50,004 bases of DNA from Halomonas llamarensis. Its GTDB lineage: Bacteria > Pseudomonadota > Gammaproteobacteria > Pseudomonadales > Halomonadaceae. The notes below the pieces were generated by a model. That model worked only from the letters and a program-made list of their open reading frames with translations. It had not been told where the DNA came from and did no database searches. Shown here piece after piece: positions 1-9,086 of the stretch; positions within the stretch are counted from its first letter, which is position 1; each line of letters starts with the position of its first letter. The stretch covers positions 1 to 50,004 of the forward strand of contig NZ_JAMJPJ010000027.1 in NCBI RefSeq assembly GCF_023555005.1, given 5' to 3'. The position numbers and the translations under genes were made by a program.

Positions 1-108
1 GCCCGTTTAAAATCGTATCGCGCCATAGCGACGCGCTACGATAAACTGAAGCGAAACTACGAAAGCATGGTGGCTTTGGCGTGCGGTTTTTTATGGCTCC
101 CAATGTGA
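1..108 (+). CDS. IS5-family transposase, C-terminal 35 residues (partial)
   Basis: The reading frame is open from the window edge to TGA at 106-108 and encodes the same C-terminus (ending FLWLPM) as the two complete transposases in this window. The catalytic DDE residues lie upstream, outside the window. This is a window-edge truncation, so nothing can be said about whether this copy is intact. Confidence 0.88.
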   Translation, partial: ARLKSYRAIATRYDKLKRNYESMVALACGFLWLPM

Positions 109-123
109 AACGTCAACAGGCCC
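1..123 (+). mobile_element. IS5-family insertion sequence, right end (copy 1, cut by window edge)
   Basis: This stretch matches the last 123 bases of the complete element at 46530-47386, with one visible difference (an Arg codon here where that copy has His near the transposase C-terminus). It ends with the terminal inverted repeat (CGTCAACAGGCCC) followed by TA, the dinucleotide that also flanks the other two copies. Its orientation is the same as the copy at 46530 and opposite to the copy at 25983. It lies only 53 bp upstream of astC, so the native upstream region of the AST operon has been separated or replaced. Confidence 0.9.
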
Positions 124-170
124 TAGTAAACTTGTTATCCTTTTTTCTTTCTTATACCTAGTGGAGGTAG

Positions 171-1391
<1,221 letters not shown>

Positions 1392-1416
1392 AAAAAACAG
1401 ACATGAGGAGCCGAGG

Positions 1417-2514
1417 ATGTTGATCGTCCGACCCGTCGAGACGCGCGATATCGACGCCTTAGCGCGACTAGCGGAAAACGCCACCCCACGGCTGACTAAC
1501 TTGCCCGCCAGCCGTGAACGGTTGCTTGAACGTATTGCGCGCTCACAAGACGCTTTTATCAATGAGGTGGATGCACCTAGCAATGAGCACTACACCTTTG
1601 TGTTGGAGCATATTGCGATTGGTGATGGTGCTACTGAAGTACTAGGCACGGCAACCATCCGCGCCCAGGCGGGCGGTGCCGAGGCCTATTACACTTACCG
1701 TCAGGAGACGCTGATCCACGCCTCCCAGCAGCTAAACGTACGCCGAGAAGTGAAAACACTTTCGTTATCTCACGAGGTGTCTGAGGCGACGCTGCTGTGT
1801 GCGTTCTCGCTTGACCCACGCTACAAAGGCACCTACGCAGAAAGTCTATTGCGTCGAGCGCGGCTGATGTTTACGGCTCAGTATCCTGAACGTTTCTCAC
1901 GCATTCTGGCCGTGGCGTTCCCTGGGTATCTCGATGCCCAGGTGCAATCGCCTTTTTGGGAGAGCGTCGGACGGCACTTTTTCGTTCGCAGTTTCCAAGA
2001 AATGAATCACATTGCCGGGGTGCGCTCGAAAAGCTTTATCGCCGAGGTCATGCCGCAGTTTCCGCTGTATTTACCCCTGTTGACGTGTGAAGCACGCGCG
2101 GCCATTGGCCGTGAACACCCGGCGCACAAAGTAGCGTTAGCAGAAATGCTAGCGGAAGGCTTCTCGCGTTCGCGCCACGTGGATATTTTCGATGCCGGGC
2201 CGATTGTCAGAGCCGAGCGCGAGCGTCTGGCCACGTTTCGCCATGCTGCCTGGCATCCGGTGCTGATACACCCCGAACACGCGCTCCCAGATGCGGAACT
2301 GGCAATGATTGCCAACCAAAAGCGGGGTGATGAGTTTCGCTGCCTTGTCGCGCGCTACGCGCTTTCGCCCACCGGTCAGCTGATGCTACCGCCTTTTTAC
2401 GCCGAACAGCTCGGGGTAGAAGAAGGCTGCGCAGTGCTGGCAACGCCGTTAACCTTGCCAAGCGCCGTCGCTGAGTCCGATGAAGGTGCTGTGTTCAATG
2501 AAGGAGAGGTGTAA
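1417..2514 (+). CDS. aruF: arginine N-succinyltransferase, alpha subunit
   Basis: This encodes 365 aa of the AstA/AruF family, which transfers succinyl from succinyl-CoA to the alpha-amino group of arginine, the first AST step. The start was set at ATG 1417, with GAGGAG at 1405-1410, because the protein then begins MLIVRPVETRD as is typical of the family; an upstream in-frame ATG at 1354 lies inside astC and has no such support. The family has a GNAT-like fold with two related halves. It shares one base with the next gene (TAATG), which implies translational coupling with the beta subunit. Two separate subunit genes match the pseudomonad arrangement, unlike the single astA of E. coli. Confidence 0.9.
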   Translation: MLIVRPVETRDIDALARLAENATPRLTNLPASRERLLERIARSQDAFINEVDAPSNEHYTFVLEHIAIGDGATEVLGTATIRAQAGGAEAYYTYRQETLIHASQQLNVRREVKTLSLSHEVSEATLLCAFSLDPRYKGTYAESLLRRARLMFTAQYPERFSRILAVAFPGYLDAQVQSPFWESVGRHFFVRSFQEMNHIAGVRSKSFIAEVMPQFPLYLPLLTCEARAAIGREHPAHKVALAEMLAEGFSRSRHVDIFDAGPIVRAERERLATFRHAAWHPVLIHPEHALPDAELAMIANQKRGDEFRCLVARYALSPTGQLMLPPFYAEQLGVEEGCAVLATPLTLPSAVAESDEGAVFNEGEV

Positions 2515-3545
2515 TGCGTCTTCGACCCATTGCTCGCGACGATGTAGATGAGCTGCAGGTGCTGGCACAAGAGACCGGCGTAGGCTTTACGTCGCTGCCG
2601 AATAACCGCGAGTTTCTGGCAAGCAAGATTGAAACCGCCGCCCGCGCGTTTGAGGAACGCACCCCTAAGGACGACCGGCTGTATTTTTTCGTGCTGGAAG
2701 ACGAAGAAAACGGCGACTTGGCGGGCTGCTGCGCGATTGAAGGCCAGGTAGGGCGCGAAGTGCCGTTTTACAATTACCGCCTGGGCACGCTTGCGCACTC
2801 CTCTACACAGCTGGATTTGCACCGCACTATCGATACGCTGTTTTTAAGCTCTGATCACACCGGCGATGCCGAGGTGTGCTCGCTGTTTTTGCGCGCGGAG
2901 TACCGCGGCGAAGCCAACAAGCATTTGCGCAACGGCGCGCTGCTATCGAAAGCCCGCTGGCTTTTTATCGCCCAGTTTCGCGACCAGTTTCCGGATAAAG
3001 TCCTGGCGGAAATGCGCGGCGTGTTCGACGACGACAATAAAAGTCCGTTCTGGGATAGCCTGGGCAAACACTTTTTCCCCATGGATTTCAACGAAGCCGA
3101 CCGCTTAACCGGCTTGGGGCAGAAGAGCTTTATCGGCGAGTTAATGCCCAAGTTTCCCATCTACACCACGTTTATGTCCGAAGAGGCCCGCGCTTGCATC
3201 GGCCAGGTTCACCGCCATACGCGCCCAGCGCTAGAAATGCTCAAAAAAGAGGGGCTACGCTGGGAAGGGTATGTCGATATTTTTGACGGTGGTCCTACAG
3301 TGGAAGCCTACATTGATGACGTGCGCGCGATTCGTAACTCACGACTTTATACGGTGGAGGTCTCTCAAAATGCAGTACAGGAGAGTGTCAGCCGTTGGTT
3401 GGCGACAACGACGGATATGCTCGCCTTTACCGCTAGCTGGATAGGGCGCGCCCCGCACAATGACGACACCATTATGCTTAGCGAACAAGAAGCGAAGCGC
3501 CTGGGCGTTGCCACCGGCGATACCCTGCGGCTACTTGAAACCTAG
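2514..3545 (+). CDS. aruG: arginine N-succinyltransferase, beta subunit
   Basis: This encodes 343 aa, paralogous to the product of the preceding gene. Both share the N-terminal MRLRPIARDDVDEL/MLIVRPVETRDIDAL pattern, an SPFWDSLGKHFF segment, a KSFIGELMPKFPIY segment and a VDIFDGGP segment near residue 260. It is the second subunit of the succinyl-CoA:arginine succinyltransferase. The start ATG overlaps the aruF stop by one base, with AGGAGA just upstream. The length and retained conserved blocks suggest both subunits are intact. The call rests on family resemblance and operon position. Confidence 0.9.
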   Translation: MRLRPIARDDVDELQVLAQETGVGFTSLPNNREFLASKIETAARAFEERTPKDDRLYFFVLEDEENGDLAGCCAIEGQVGREVPFYNYRLGTLAHSSTQLDLHRTIDTLFLSSDHTGDAEVCSLFLRAEYRGEANKHLRNGALLSKARWLFIAQFRDQFPDKVLAEMRGVFDDDNKSPFWDSLGKHFFPMDFNEADRLTGLGQKSFIGELMPKFPIYTTFMSEEARACIGQVHRHTRPALEMLKKEGLRWEGYVDIFDGGPTVEAYIDDVRAIRNSRLYTVEVSQNAVQESVSRWLATTTDMLAFTASWIGRAPHNDDTIMLSEQEAKRLGVATGDTLRLLET

Positions 3546-3567
3546 GTGACGTTTACAGGAGAATTTT

Positions 3568-5040
3568 ATGCATGCATTACAGCAGCAACTGATCAACGGC
3601 GCCTGGGTAACGGGTGCGGCAGAGGCGTTTACCAAGCACGACCCCGTATCCGGCGCGCGGCTCTGGCAGGGGGGCGCGGCGTCAAGTGAGCAAGTGGCTG
3701 GAGCGGTGGATGCCGCGCGCGGCGCTTTTCCCGACTGGGCGCGCACGCCCTTTGCCGAACGCCAAGCGCAAGTGGAGCGCTTCGTCGAGGTGTTAAAAAA
3801 ACGCCGTGAGGATTTGGCTGTGGCGATTGCCAGTGAAACCGGCAAGCCGCTTTGGGAGGCGCGCACCGAAGTGGGTGCGATGATCGGCAAGGTGGCGCTT
3901 TCGCTTAAGGCTTACCATGAACGCACCGGCGAGCGGGAAAAAGACGTTGGAGGCGCCAAAGCCGTGTTGCGCCATCGCCCTCACGGCGTGATGGCAGTAT
4001 TCGGCCCGTATAACTTCCCTGGGCATCTACCCAACGGCCATATCGTGCCCGCGCTATTGGCGGGTAATACGGTGGTTTTCAAACCCAGCGACCAAACCCC
4101 ACTCACCGCCGATATTACGCTGCAGTGCTGGCGTGAGGCCGGGCTACCTGCCGGGGTGATTAACCTTGTGCAGGGTGGCGTGGCGGTCGGGCAAGCGCTG
4201 GCGGGCAATGCCGGTATCGATGGGTTGCTGTTTACCGGCAGCGCTAAAGTAGGCGGCATGCTACACCAGCAGTTTGCCGGGCAGCCGGATAAAATCCTTG
4301 CCCTGGAACTGGGCGGCAACAACCCGCTGGTGGTGAAAGATGTCCCCGATGAGCGGGCCACGGTGCTGGCTATCCTGCAGTCGGCGTTTCTTTCCGGCGG
4401 CCAGCGCTGCACCTGTGCGCGGCGCTTAATGGTGCCCCAGGGCGACGCCGGAGACAGGCTGATCGACGCGCTGTCTGACGCTATCGCCAAGCTACACGTG
4501 GCCGAGCCGTTCGAAGAAGACCCGGCGCCGTTTTATTCAGGCCTGGTCAGCGTGGCCGCCGCCGGTGGTCTGCTCAAGGCTCAAGAGTCGCTGGAAGCGA
4601 TGGGCGGTACGGTGATCAACCGCATGCAGCGCTTGAAAGACAATACCAGCCTGCTAAGTCCCGCATTGATTGACGTGACTGGTTTAGACGTGCCCGATGA
4701 GGAGCACTTCGGCCCGCTACTGAAAATCCACCGCTACCGCGATTGGGACGAGGCCTTAGCGCTTGCCAACAACACGCGTTATGGGCTTTCCGCCGGGTTG
4801 ATTGGCGGCGACACAGCCGATTGGGATGACTTTTTGCTGCGTATTCGCGCGGGCATTGTGAACTGGAATCGCCAGACCACCGGCGCGTCGGGCGATGCAC
4901 CCTTCGGCGGTGTGGGCGATAGCGGTAATCACCGCCCCAGCGCCTACTACGCGGCGGATTATTGCGCCTATCCGGTGGCGTCCATGGAAGCGGAAACGTT
5001 GGAGATGCCCGATACGCTGCCGCCGGGAGTGAGTTTATGA
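3568..5040 (+). CDS. astD: N-succinylglutamate 5-semialdehyde dehydrogenase
   Basis: This NAD(P)-dependent aldehyde dehydrogenase of 490 aa performs the fourth AST step, oxidising succinylglutamate semialdehyde to succinylglutamate. Visible ALDH landmarks are the N149 motif (GPYNFP), the coenzyme lysine in VFKPSDQTP, the general base E247 (LELGG) and catalytic C281 in [16 protein letters not shown] sits 6 nt before the ATG at 3568. The 3' end overlaps the astB start by 4 bp (ATGA). Length and motifs are complete. Confidence 0.93.
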   Translation: MHALQQQLINGAWVTGAAEAFTKHDPVSGARLWQGGAASSEQVAGAVDAARGAFPDWARTPFAERQAQVERFVEVLKKRREDLAVAIASETGKPLWEARTEVGAMIGKVALSLKAYHERTGEREKDVGGAKAVLRHRPHGVMAVFGPYNFPGHLPNGHIVPALLAGNTVVFKPSDQTPLTADITLQCWREAGLPAGVINLVQGGVAVGQALAGNAGIDGLLFTGSAKVGGMLHQQFAGQPDKILALELGGNNPLVVKDVPDERATVLAILQSAFLSGGQRCTCARRLMVPQGDAGDRLIDALSDAIAKLHVAEPFEEDPAPFYSGLVSVAAAGGLLKAQESLEAMGGTVINRMQRLKDNTSLLSPALIDVTGLDVPDEEHFGPLLKIHRYRDWDEALALANNTRYGLSAGLIGGDTADWDDFLLRIRAGIVNWNRQTTGASGDAPFGGVGDSGNHRPSAYYAADYCAYPVASMEAETLEMPDTLPPGVSL

Positions 5041-6383
5041 CTGTCCAGGAAGTGAATTTCGATGGGCTGGTGGGGCCCACCCATAATTACTCGGGCCTAG
5101 CCCACGGCAATGTGGCTTCTATGAGCCACAGTGGCCTGGTTGCCAACCCCAAAGAGGGTGCCTTGCAGGGGCTTTTGAAAATGAAGTCGTTGATGGAGGC
5201 GGGGTATCCGCAGGGCGTGCTGCCACCCCAACAACGCCCTGATGTCGGCGCGCTGCGCGATTTAGGCTTTAGTGGAGGTAACGGTGAGGTGTTGGCCCGC
5301 GCCGCCGCCGAGGCCCCGCAATTACTGCGAGCCGTCTGCTCGGCGTCCAGCATGTGGACCGCTAACGCAGGCACTATTACGCCCAGCGTCGATGCGCCGG
5401 ATGGGCGAGTGCACTTCACCCCTGCGAACCTGCAATCGAGTTTCCATCGTTATTTGGAACCGACCACCACTGGCCGTGTGCTGCAGGCCATTTTTCGCGA
5501 TGAACGGCATTTCGCCCACCACCCAGTACTACCGGCCACGCCGGCGTTTTCCGACGAGGGCGCGGCCAACCACACTCGCCTGTGTGGTGAGCACGGTGAG
5601 CTGGGCGTGTACCTATTTGTGTATGGCCGCCAAGCGTTTGGCGGCGAGCGGGAGCCAACACGGTTCCCGGCAAGGCAAACGCTGGAAGCCAGCCAAGCCG
5701 TGGCTCGCCAGCACGGGCTGTCTGATGCGCAAACCGTGTTTGCTCAGCAACACCCGGATGCTATTGATGCAGGCGTGTTCCACAATGACGTGATTGCCGT
5801 GGGTAACGGCCCCGTGTTGCTTTACCACGAGATGGCGTTTTTAGATGAAGCGCGCACGCTGGATGAGCTGCGCGCTAAAATGAGTACGCCCTTGATTCCG
5901 GTGCGCGTGCCATTGGAAGCGGTGAGTATGGAAGAGGCGGTAGCGTCGTATTTATTTAACTCGCAGCTACTCTCCAACCCGGATGGCACTATGACGCTTG
6001 TGGTACCCGGCGAATGCCAAGAGCGCGAAGCGGTCTGGCGCACTATCCAAGACTACCTGCTGGCGGGCAATAACCCCATCAGCGAAGTGATCGTCAAAGA
6101 CGTCAAGCAGAGCATGCGCAACGGCGGCGGCCCCGCCTGCCTGCGCCTGCGGGTGGTACTAACAGGCGATGAACGCGAAGCACTCACCGGCCGCGTGCTG
6201 CTCACCGATGGTCTATACGATGATCTCACCGCTTGGGTGAATCGCCACTATCGCGACCGACTTGCCCCTGATGATCTCGCTGATCCGCAGCTGGCGGAAG
6301 AGTCGCTTAGGGCACTCGATGAGTTAACGCAGCGACTCAAGCTTGGCTCGGTCTACCCGTTTCAACGTGATACCACCGCGTAA
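5037..6383 (+). CDS. astB: N-succinylarginine dihydrolase
   Basis: This encodes 448 aa, essentially the length of E. coli AstB. It hydrolyses succinylarginine to succinylornithine, CO2 and two ammonia, the second AST step. The start was placed at ATG 5037, overlapping the astD stop (ATGA), because the protein then begins [20 protein letters not shown] as the family does. E174 ([10 protein letters not shown]), H249 (AGVFHND) and C368 (NGGGPAC) correspond to the Glu-His-Cys catalytic triad of the amidinotransferase-like fold. It is the last gene of the operon. No astE (succinylglutamate desuccinylase) follows; the next gene is a transporter with its own leader. Confidence 0.93.
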   Translation: MTVQEVNFDGLVGPTHNYSGLAHGNVASMSHSGLVANPKEGALQGLLKMKSLMEAGYPQGVLPPQQRPDVGALRDLGFSGGNGEVLARAAAEAPQLLRAVCSASSMWTANAGTITPSVDAPDGRVHFTPANLQSSFHRYLEPTTTGRVLQAIFRDERHFAHHPVLPATPAFSDEGAANHTRLCGEHGELGVYLFVYGRQAFGGEREPTRFPARQTLEASQAVARQHGLSDAQTVFAQQHPDAIDAGVFHNDVIAVGNGPVLLYHEMAFLDEARTLDELRAKMSTPLIPVRVPLEAVSMEEAVASYLFNSQLLSNPDGTMTLVVPGECQEREAVWRTIQDYLLAGNNPISEVIVKDVKQSMRNGGGPACLRLRVVLTGDEREALTGRVLLTDGLYDDLTAWVNRHYRDRLAPDDLADPQLAEESLRALDELTQRLKLGSVYPFQRDTTA

Positions 6384-6387
6384 GATT

Positions 6388-6422
6388 CGCGTTACTTTGC
6401 CAGAGACGCGTTACTTTGCCAG
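6388..6422. repeat. 19-bp-period tandem duplication downstream of astB
   Basis: The 16-mer CGCGTTACTTTGCCAG occurs at 6388-6403 and again at 6407-6422, a period of 19 bp. It sits just after the astB stop codon. It may be a replication-slippage duplication; no function is evident. Confidence 0.75.
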
Positions 6423-6451
6423 CGAGTAAGCGTAAAAGTGAAAGGTAAGCC

Positions 6452-6473
6452 ACTCAAGCGGCGACCCTTGAGT
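6452..6473. terminator. small inverted repeat, possible end of AST transcript
   Basis: ACTCAAG (6452-6458) and CTTGAGT (6467-6473) form a perfect 7-bp stem with an 8-nt loop between astB and the next gene. There is no T-tract after it, so a Rho-independent terminator is only a weak possibility. It could equally be a regulatory or processing hairpin. Confidence 0.3.
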
Positions 6474-6544
6474 TCCTCGCATTGCTCATAACGGATGTCG
6501 CTGAGAGAATGTGATATTACCATCACCGCAAGGAGTACCCGGGT

Positions 6545-7912
6545 ATGAGAGCGCTGTCGAACATGGGGTTTGCTTTATTCGGTGCAGCGCTGGTGGCCAT
6601 CAGTTACGGTCTGGCCCGCTTTGCGTTTGGCCTTTTTGTGCCCTCTATCAGTGCGGAGTTGGGGCTATCAGCGAACCTAGTCGGTATTATTGGGGCGCTG
6701 CCCTTTATCAGCTTTGTTATGGCGTCTCTGGTGGCGCCGATGGCGGCTGACCGCCTTGGGGCTCGCAACCTTGCCGTGCTTTCAAGTGTTGCCGGTGCGG
6801 GTGGCCTGGGGGTGATCAGCCAATCTGCAGATGTCTACATGCTGGGTGCTGGCGTTTTTGTCTGCGGTGTCTGCACCGGTTTTATGATGCCGGCCTTAAC
6901 GGCGGCCATGCAGGCGTTAGTTAGTCGCTCCATGCATGGGCGCGTCAGCTCGATTCTGAATGCAGGCACTAGCGTTGGTGTCATCGTCGCGGTGCCCACG
7001 GTTGTTTTTTTAGCGGATGCTTGGCGATTAACCTATAGCATGTTTGCCGTGTTAGCAGGCTTGGGTGCTATTGCTGCCTGGTTTTTTATCCCCTCGGTAT
7101 CGCGAGTCATTCCCTCGAATGCAGCACCGCCGGCGCCTATCACTCGGTCGCAGAGGTCGCGCCTGATCCGCCTCTCGTTGTTCGCTTTTGCCATGGGCTT
7201 TGTGTCGGCGGCGTATTGGGTATTTGCCCCAGACCTAGCGGTGACATTGGGCGCATTGCCAGCGAATCAGACCGGTTGGTTATGGTTTGCCGTTGGTCTT
7301 GCCGGTTTAGGCGGTGCCGTTGTGAGTGACCTGGCTGACCGTAATAATCCCCCTATCACGCAGGCCTTGATGCTGATGCTACTGTCGTCAAGTCTGGTGC
7401 TGTTAGCCGCAAGCCCAGACCGGTTGGTATTGGCGATGTTTTCTGCGTTGGTGTTTGGTCTTGCCTATATGAGCCTGAGCGGGCTGTACCTAATGACCGG
7501 TATCCGTCTCTTGCCGGGTCGGTTATCGGTCGGGCCGGTGTTGCCCTTTGTCGCCATCGCACTGGGGCAGGCGGTAGGGTCCCCGGTGATTGGTGTGCTG
7601 GTGGAAAGCGTTGGCTATGCGGATGCGTTTTCCATCTTTGCGACAATCGGCATTGTCACCGCGATTGTGTCGCCAGCGTATCCTGGACACATTGATTACT
7701 GGGCTGATTGGACAGAAACTGAAACGGAAGAAACGTCAGCTCCATGGGAAGAGCCTGAACCGGAGGAAACTGGCCTTCAGGCAGCCTATGATAATCAGTT
7801 GGTGGACGAAGACGGCGAGCCTCTAGATTTGGACCCCGACCCTGTCGTTGAGGAAGAAGATTCAGTCGCTGAAGAAACAGAGTCAGAGTCTGACAAAAAC
7901 GACCAGCGTTAA
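6545..7912 (+). CDS. MFS transporter with long acidic C-terminal tail
   Basis: This major facilitator superfamily protein of 455 aa has about 12 hydrophobic segments between residues 1 and about 385 and resembles the YbfB/YjiJ-type MFS group (GLARFAFGLFVPSI near the N-terminus, ADRLGARN in the loop after TM2, GYADAFSIFA before the last helix). The substrate is unknown. The last roughly 70 residues (about 386-455) are very rich in Asp and Glu and contain no hydrophobic helix, so they should form a cytoplasmic acidic tail. AAGGAG lies at 6531-6536, 8 nt before ATG 6545. The leader is separate from the AST operon. Confidence 0.8.
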   Translation: MRALSNMGFALFGAALVAISYGLARFAFGLFVPSISAELGLSANLVGIIGALPFISFVMASLVAPMAADRLGARNLAVLSSVAGAGGLGVISQSADVYMLGAGVFVCGVCTGFMMPALTAAMQALVSRSMHGRVSSILNAGTSVGVIVAVPTVVFLADAWRLTYSMFAVLAGLGAIAAWFFIPSVSRVIPSNAAPPAPITRSQRSRLIRLSLFAFAMGFVSAAYWVFAPDLAVTLGALPANQTGWLWFAVGLAGLGGAVVSDLADRNNPPITQALMLMLLSSSLVLLAASPDRLVLAMFSALVFGLAYMSLSGLYLMTGIRLLPGRLSVGPVLPFVAIALGQAVGSPVIGVLVESVGYADAFSIFATIGIVTAIVSPAYPGHIDYWADWTETETEETSAPWEEPEPEETGLQAAYDNQLVDEDGEPLDLDPDPVVEEEDSVAEETESESDKNDQR

Positions 7913-8023
7913 ACACGACGGGCAAGAATCCAACCGCTGGACCTGGAAGACCATGGGACAGCGGTCGGTTCGTCAACGGCGGTGATATAAGCTAACGGCG
8001 ACATAAAATAAAAGGAGAAACGC

Positions 8024-8746
8024 TTGCCAGAAGTCGTATATTGGCTGGATATGATCGGGGTAATTGTGTTTGCGCTATCCGGCGTGGTTCTGGCCTGTCG
8101 CAAGCGGATGGACCCATTTGGGATGCTGGTGCTGGCAGCCGTGACGGGCATTGGCGGCGGCACGGTGCGCGATTTGGTGTTGGGCGTGCACCCGGTGTTT
8201 TGGGTGACGGACCCAACCTACCTGTGGGTGATTTTAGCCACGGTGGGTGTTTCGTTGATGGGGTTTCACTACATTCATCGCCTTTCGCGCGGCTTTCTTC
8301 CCATGGCGGATGCCTTTGGGCTCGCTCTTTTTATGGTAATTGGCACACACAAAGCGCTGTTTCTCGGCCACGCGGGCGTGGTCGCAGTGTTGATGGGCAT
8401 GATGACGGGCGTAGCGGGTGGCATGATTCGGGATGTGTTGGCTCAGCGCGTGCCCATGGTGCTGCGCGAGGAGGTTTACGCCACGGCGGCCATCGCCGGC
8501 GGGACCGTTTACGTCGTACTGCATAGCCTGGAAGCGCCGCTAATGTTAACGATCACCGCCGCGCTGTTGACTACCCTGGCGCTGCGGCTGGCGGCGATTT
8601 ACTGGCACCTTTCGTTGCCGGTGTTTGCCTGGGTAACCCTACCCCCCAAACCCAAAGCGGGCAGCGACGAAGACCCTTCGCTTTCTGCCGCGTGGAAAGC
8701 CCGGGAACGGGTACGTATGATTCGGCGCGAGCGCAAAAAACGCTGA
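8024..8746 (+). CDS. UPF0126 (YicG-like/TRIC-type) membrane protein, TTG start
   Basis: This encodes 240 aa with two homologous membrane halves, each carrying a glycine-rich signature followed by Arg-Asp: GIGGGTVRDLVLG (about 45-57) and GVAGGMIRDVLA (about 130-141). This is the hallmark of the UPF0126 family, some members of which are thought to be trimeric cation-channel-like or glycine-transport-related; the substrate is not decidable here. The start is TTG at 8024, chosen because AAGGAG lies at 8012-8017 and the protein then begins PEVVYWLDMIGVIVFALSG as in relatives. The C-terminus is basic (RERVRMIRRERKKR). Confidence 0.82.
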   Translation: MPEVVYWLDMIGVIVFALSGVVLACRKRMDPFGMLVLAAVTGIGGGTVRDLVLGVHPVFWVTDPTYLWVILATVGVSLMGFHYIHRLSRGFLPMADAFGLALFMVIGTHKALFLGHAGVVAVLMGMMTGVAGGMIRDVLAQRVPMVLREEVYATAAIAGGTVYVVLHSLEAPLMLTITAALLTTLALRLAAIYWHLSLPVFAWVTLPPKPKAGSDEDPSLSAAWKARERVRMIRRERKKR

Positions 8747-8759
8747 TGTTTTGTAAGCG

Positions 8760-9086
8760 CTATTGTAACTGCTGTTGCCGCCAGCGGTCGAACCAGCGCC
8801 GTGGTTGGAGCACCTGCAACGTAGCTTCGTTGTCATCTAGCGCGACGCCTAGCCCCAAGCGCCCTAAGCGAGCATAAAGCGCACCGTTGGCACGTTGATC
8901 CGCTAGTGTTAGGTCGGCGAGCATCAAAAGCGGCCCGCCGCTCAGCGTTAGATCGCTCAGCGTGAGTTGGTCGCCGTTCAAGCGCAGCTGTGCGTTGCCT
9001 GTCATTTCACGCACACTTAGCATTCGTCCAAGCCAGTCGTTGTCTCTGGCGCGGGCAAGAAATAGCCGCGCTAGCAGGCCGCTCCT
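8760..9086 (-). pseudogene. C-terminal fragment of AsmA-like protein, out of frame with main ORF
   Basis: On the minus strand an open frame from about 9086 to the stop at 8760 encodes SGLLARLFLARARDNDWLGRML..., then a beta-rich stretch ending RRWFDRWRQQQLQ. It looks like the natural C-terminus of the AsmA-like protein whose N-terminal part is encoded at 9071-11092. It is in a different frame and overlaps the stop of the upstream ORF. The text around 9075-9090 reads as two non-adjacent parts of the family joined together, so an internal deletion that also shifted the frame is more likely than a single-base error. Confidence 0.7.

Noticed and set aside
7700..7912. The acidic MFS tail as a frameshift artefact
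   Set aside because: The acidic composition is sustained for about 70 residues, which random out-of-frame translation of this DNA would not give, and the frame has a normal stop.
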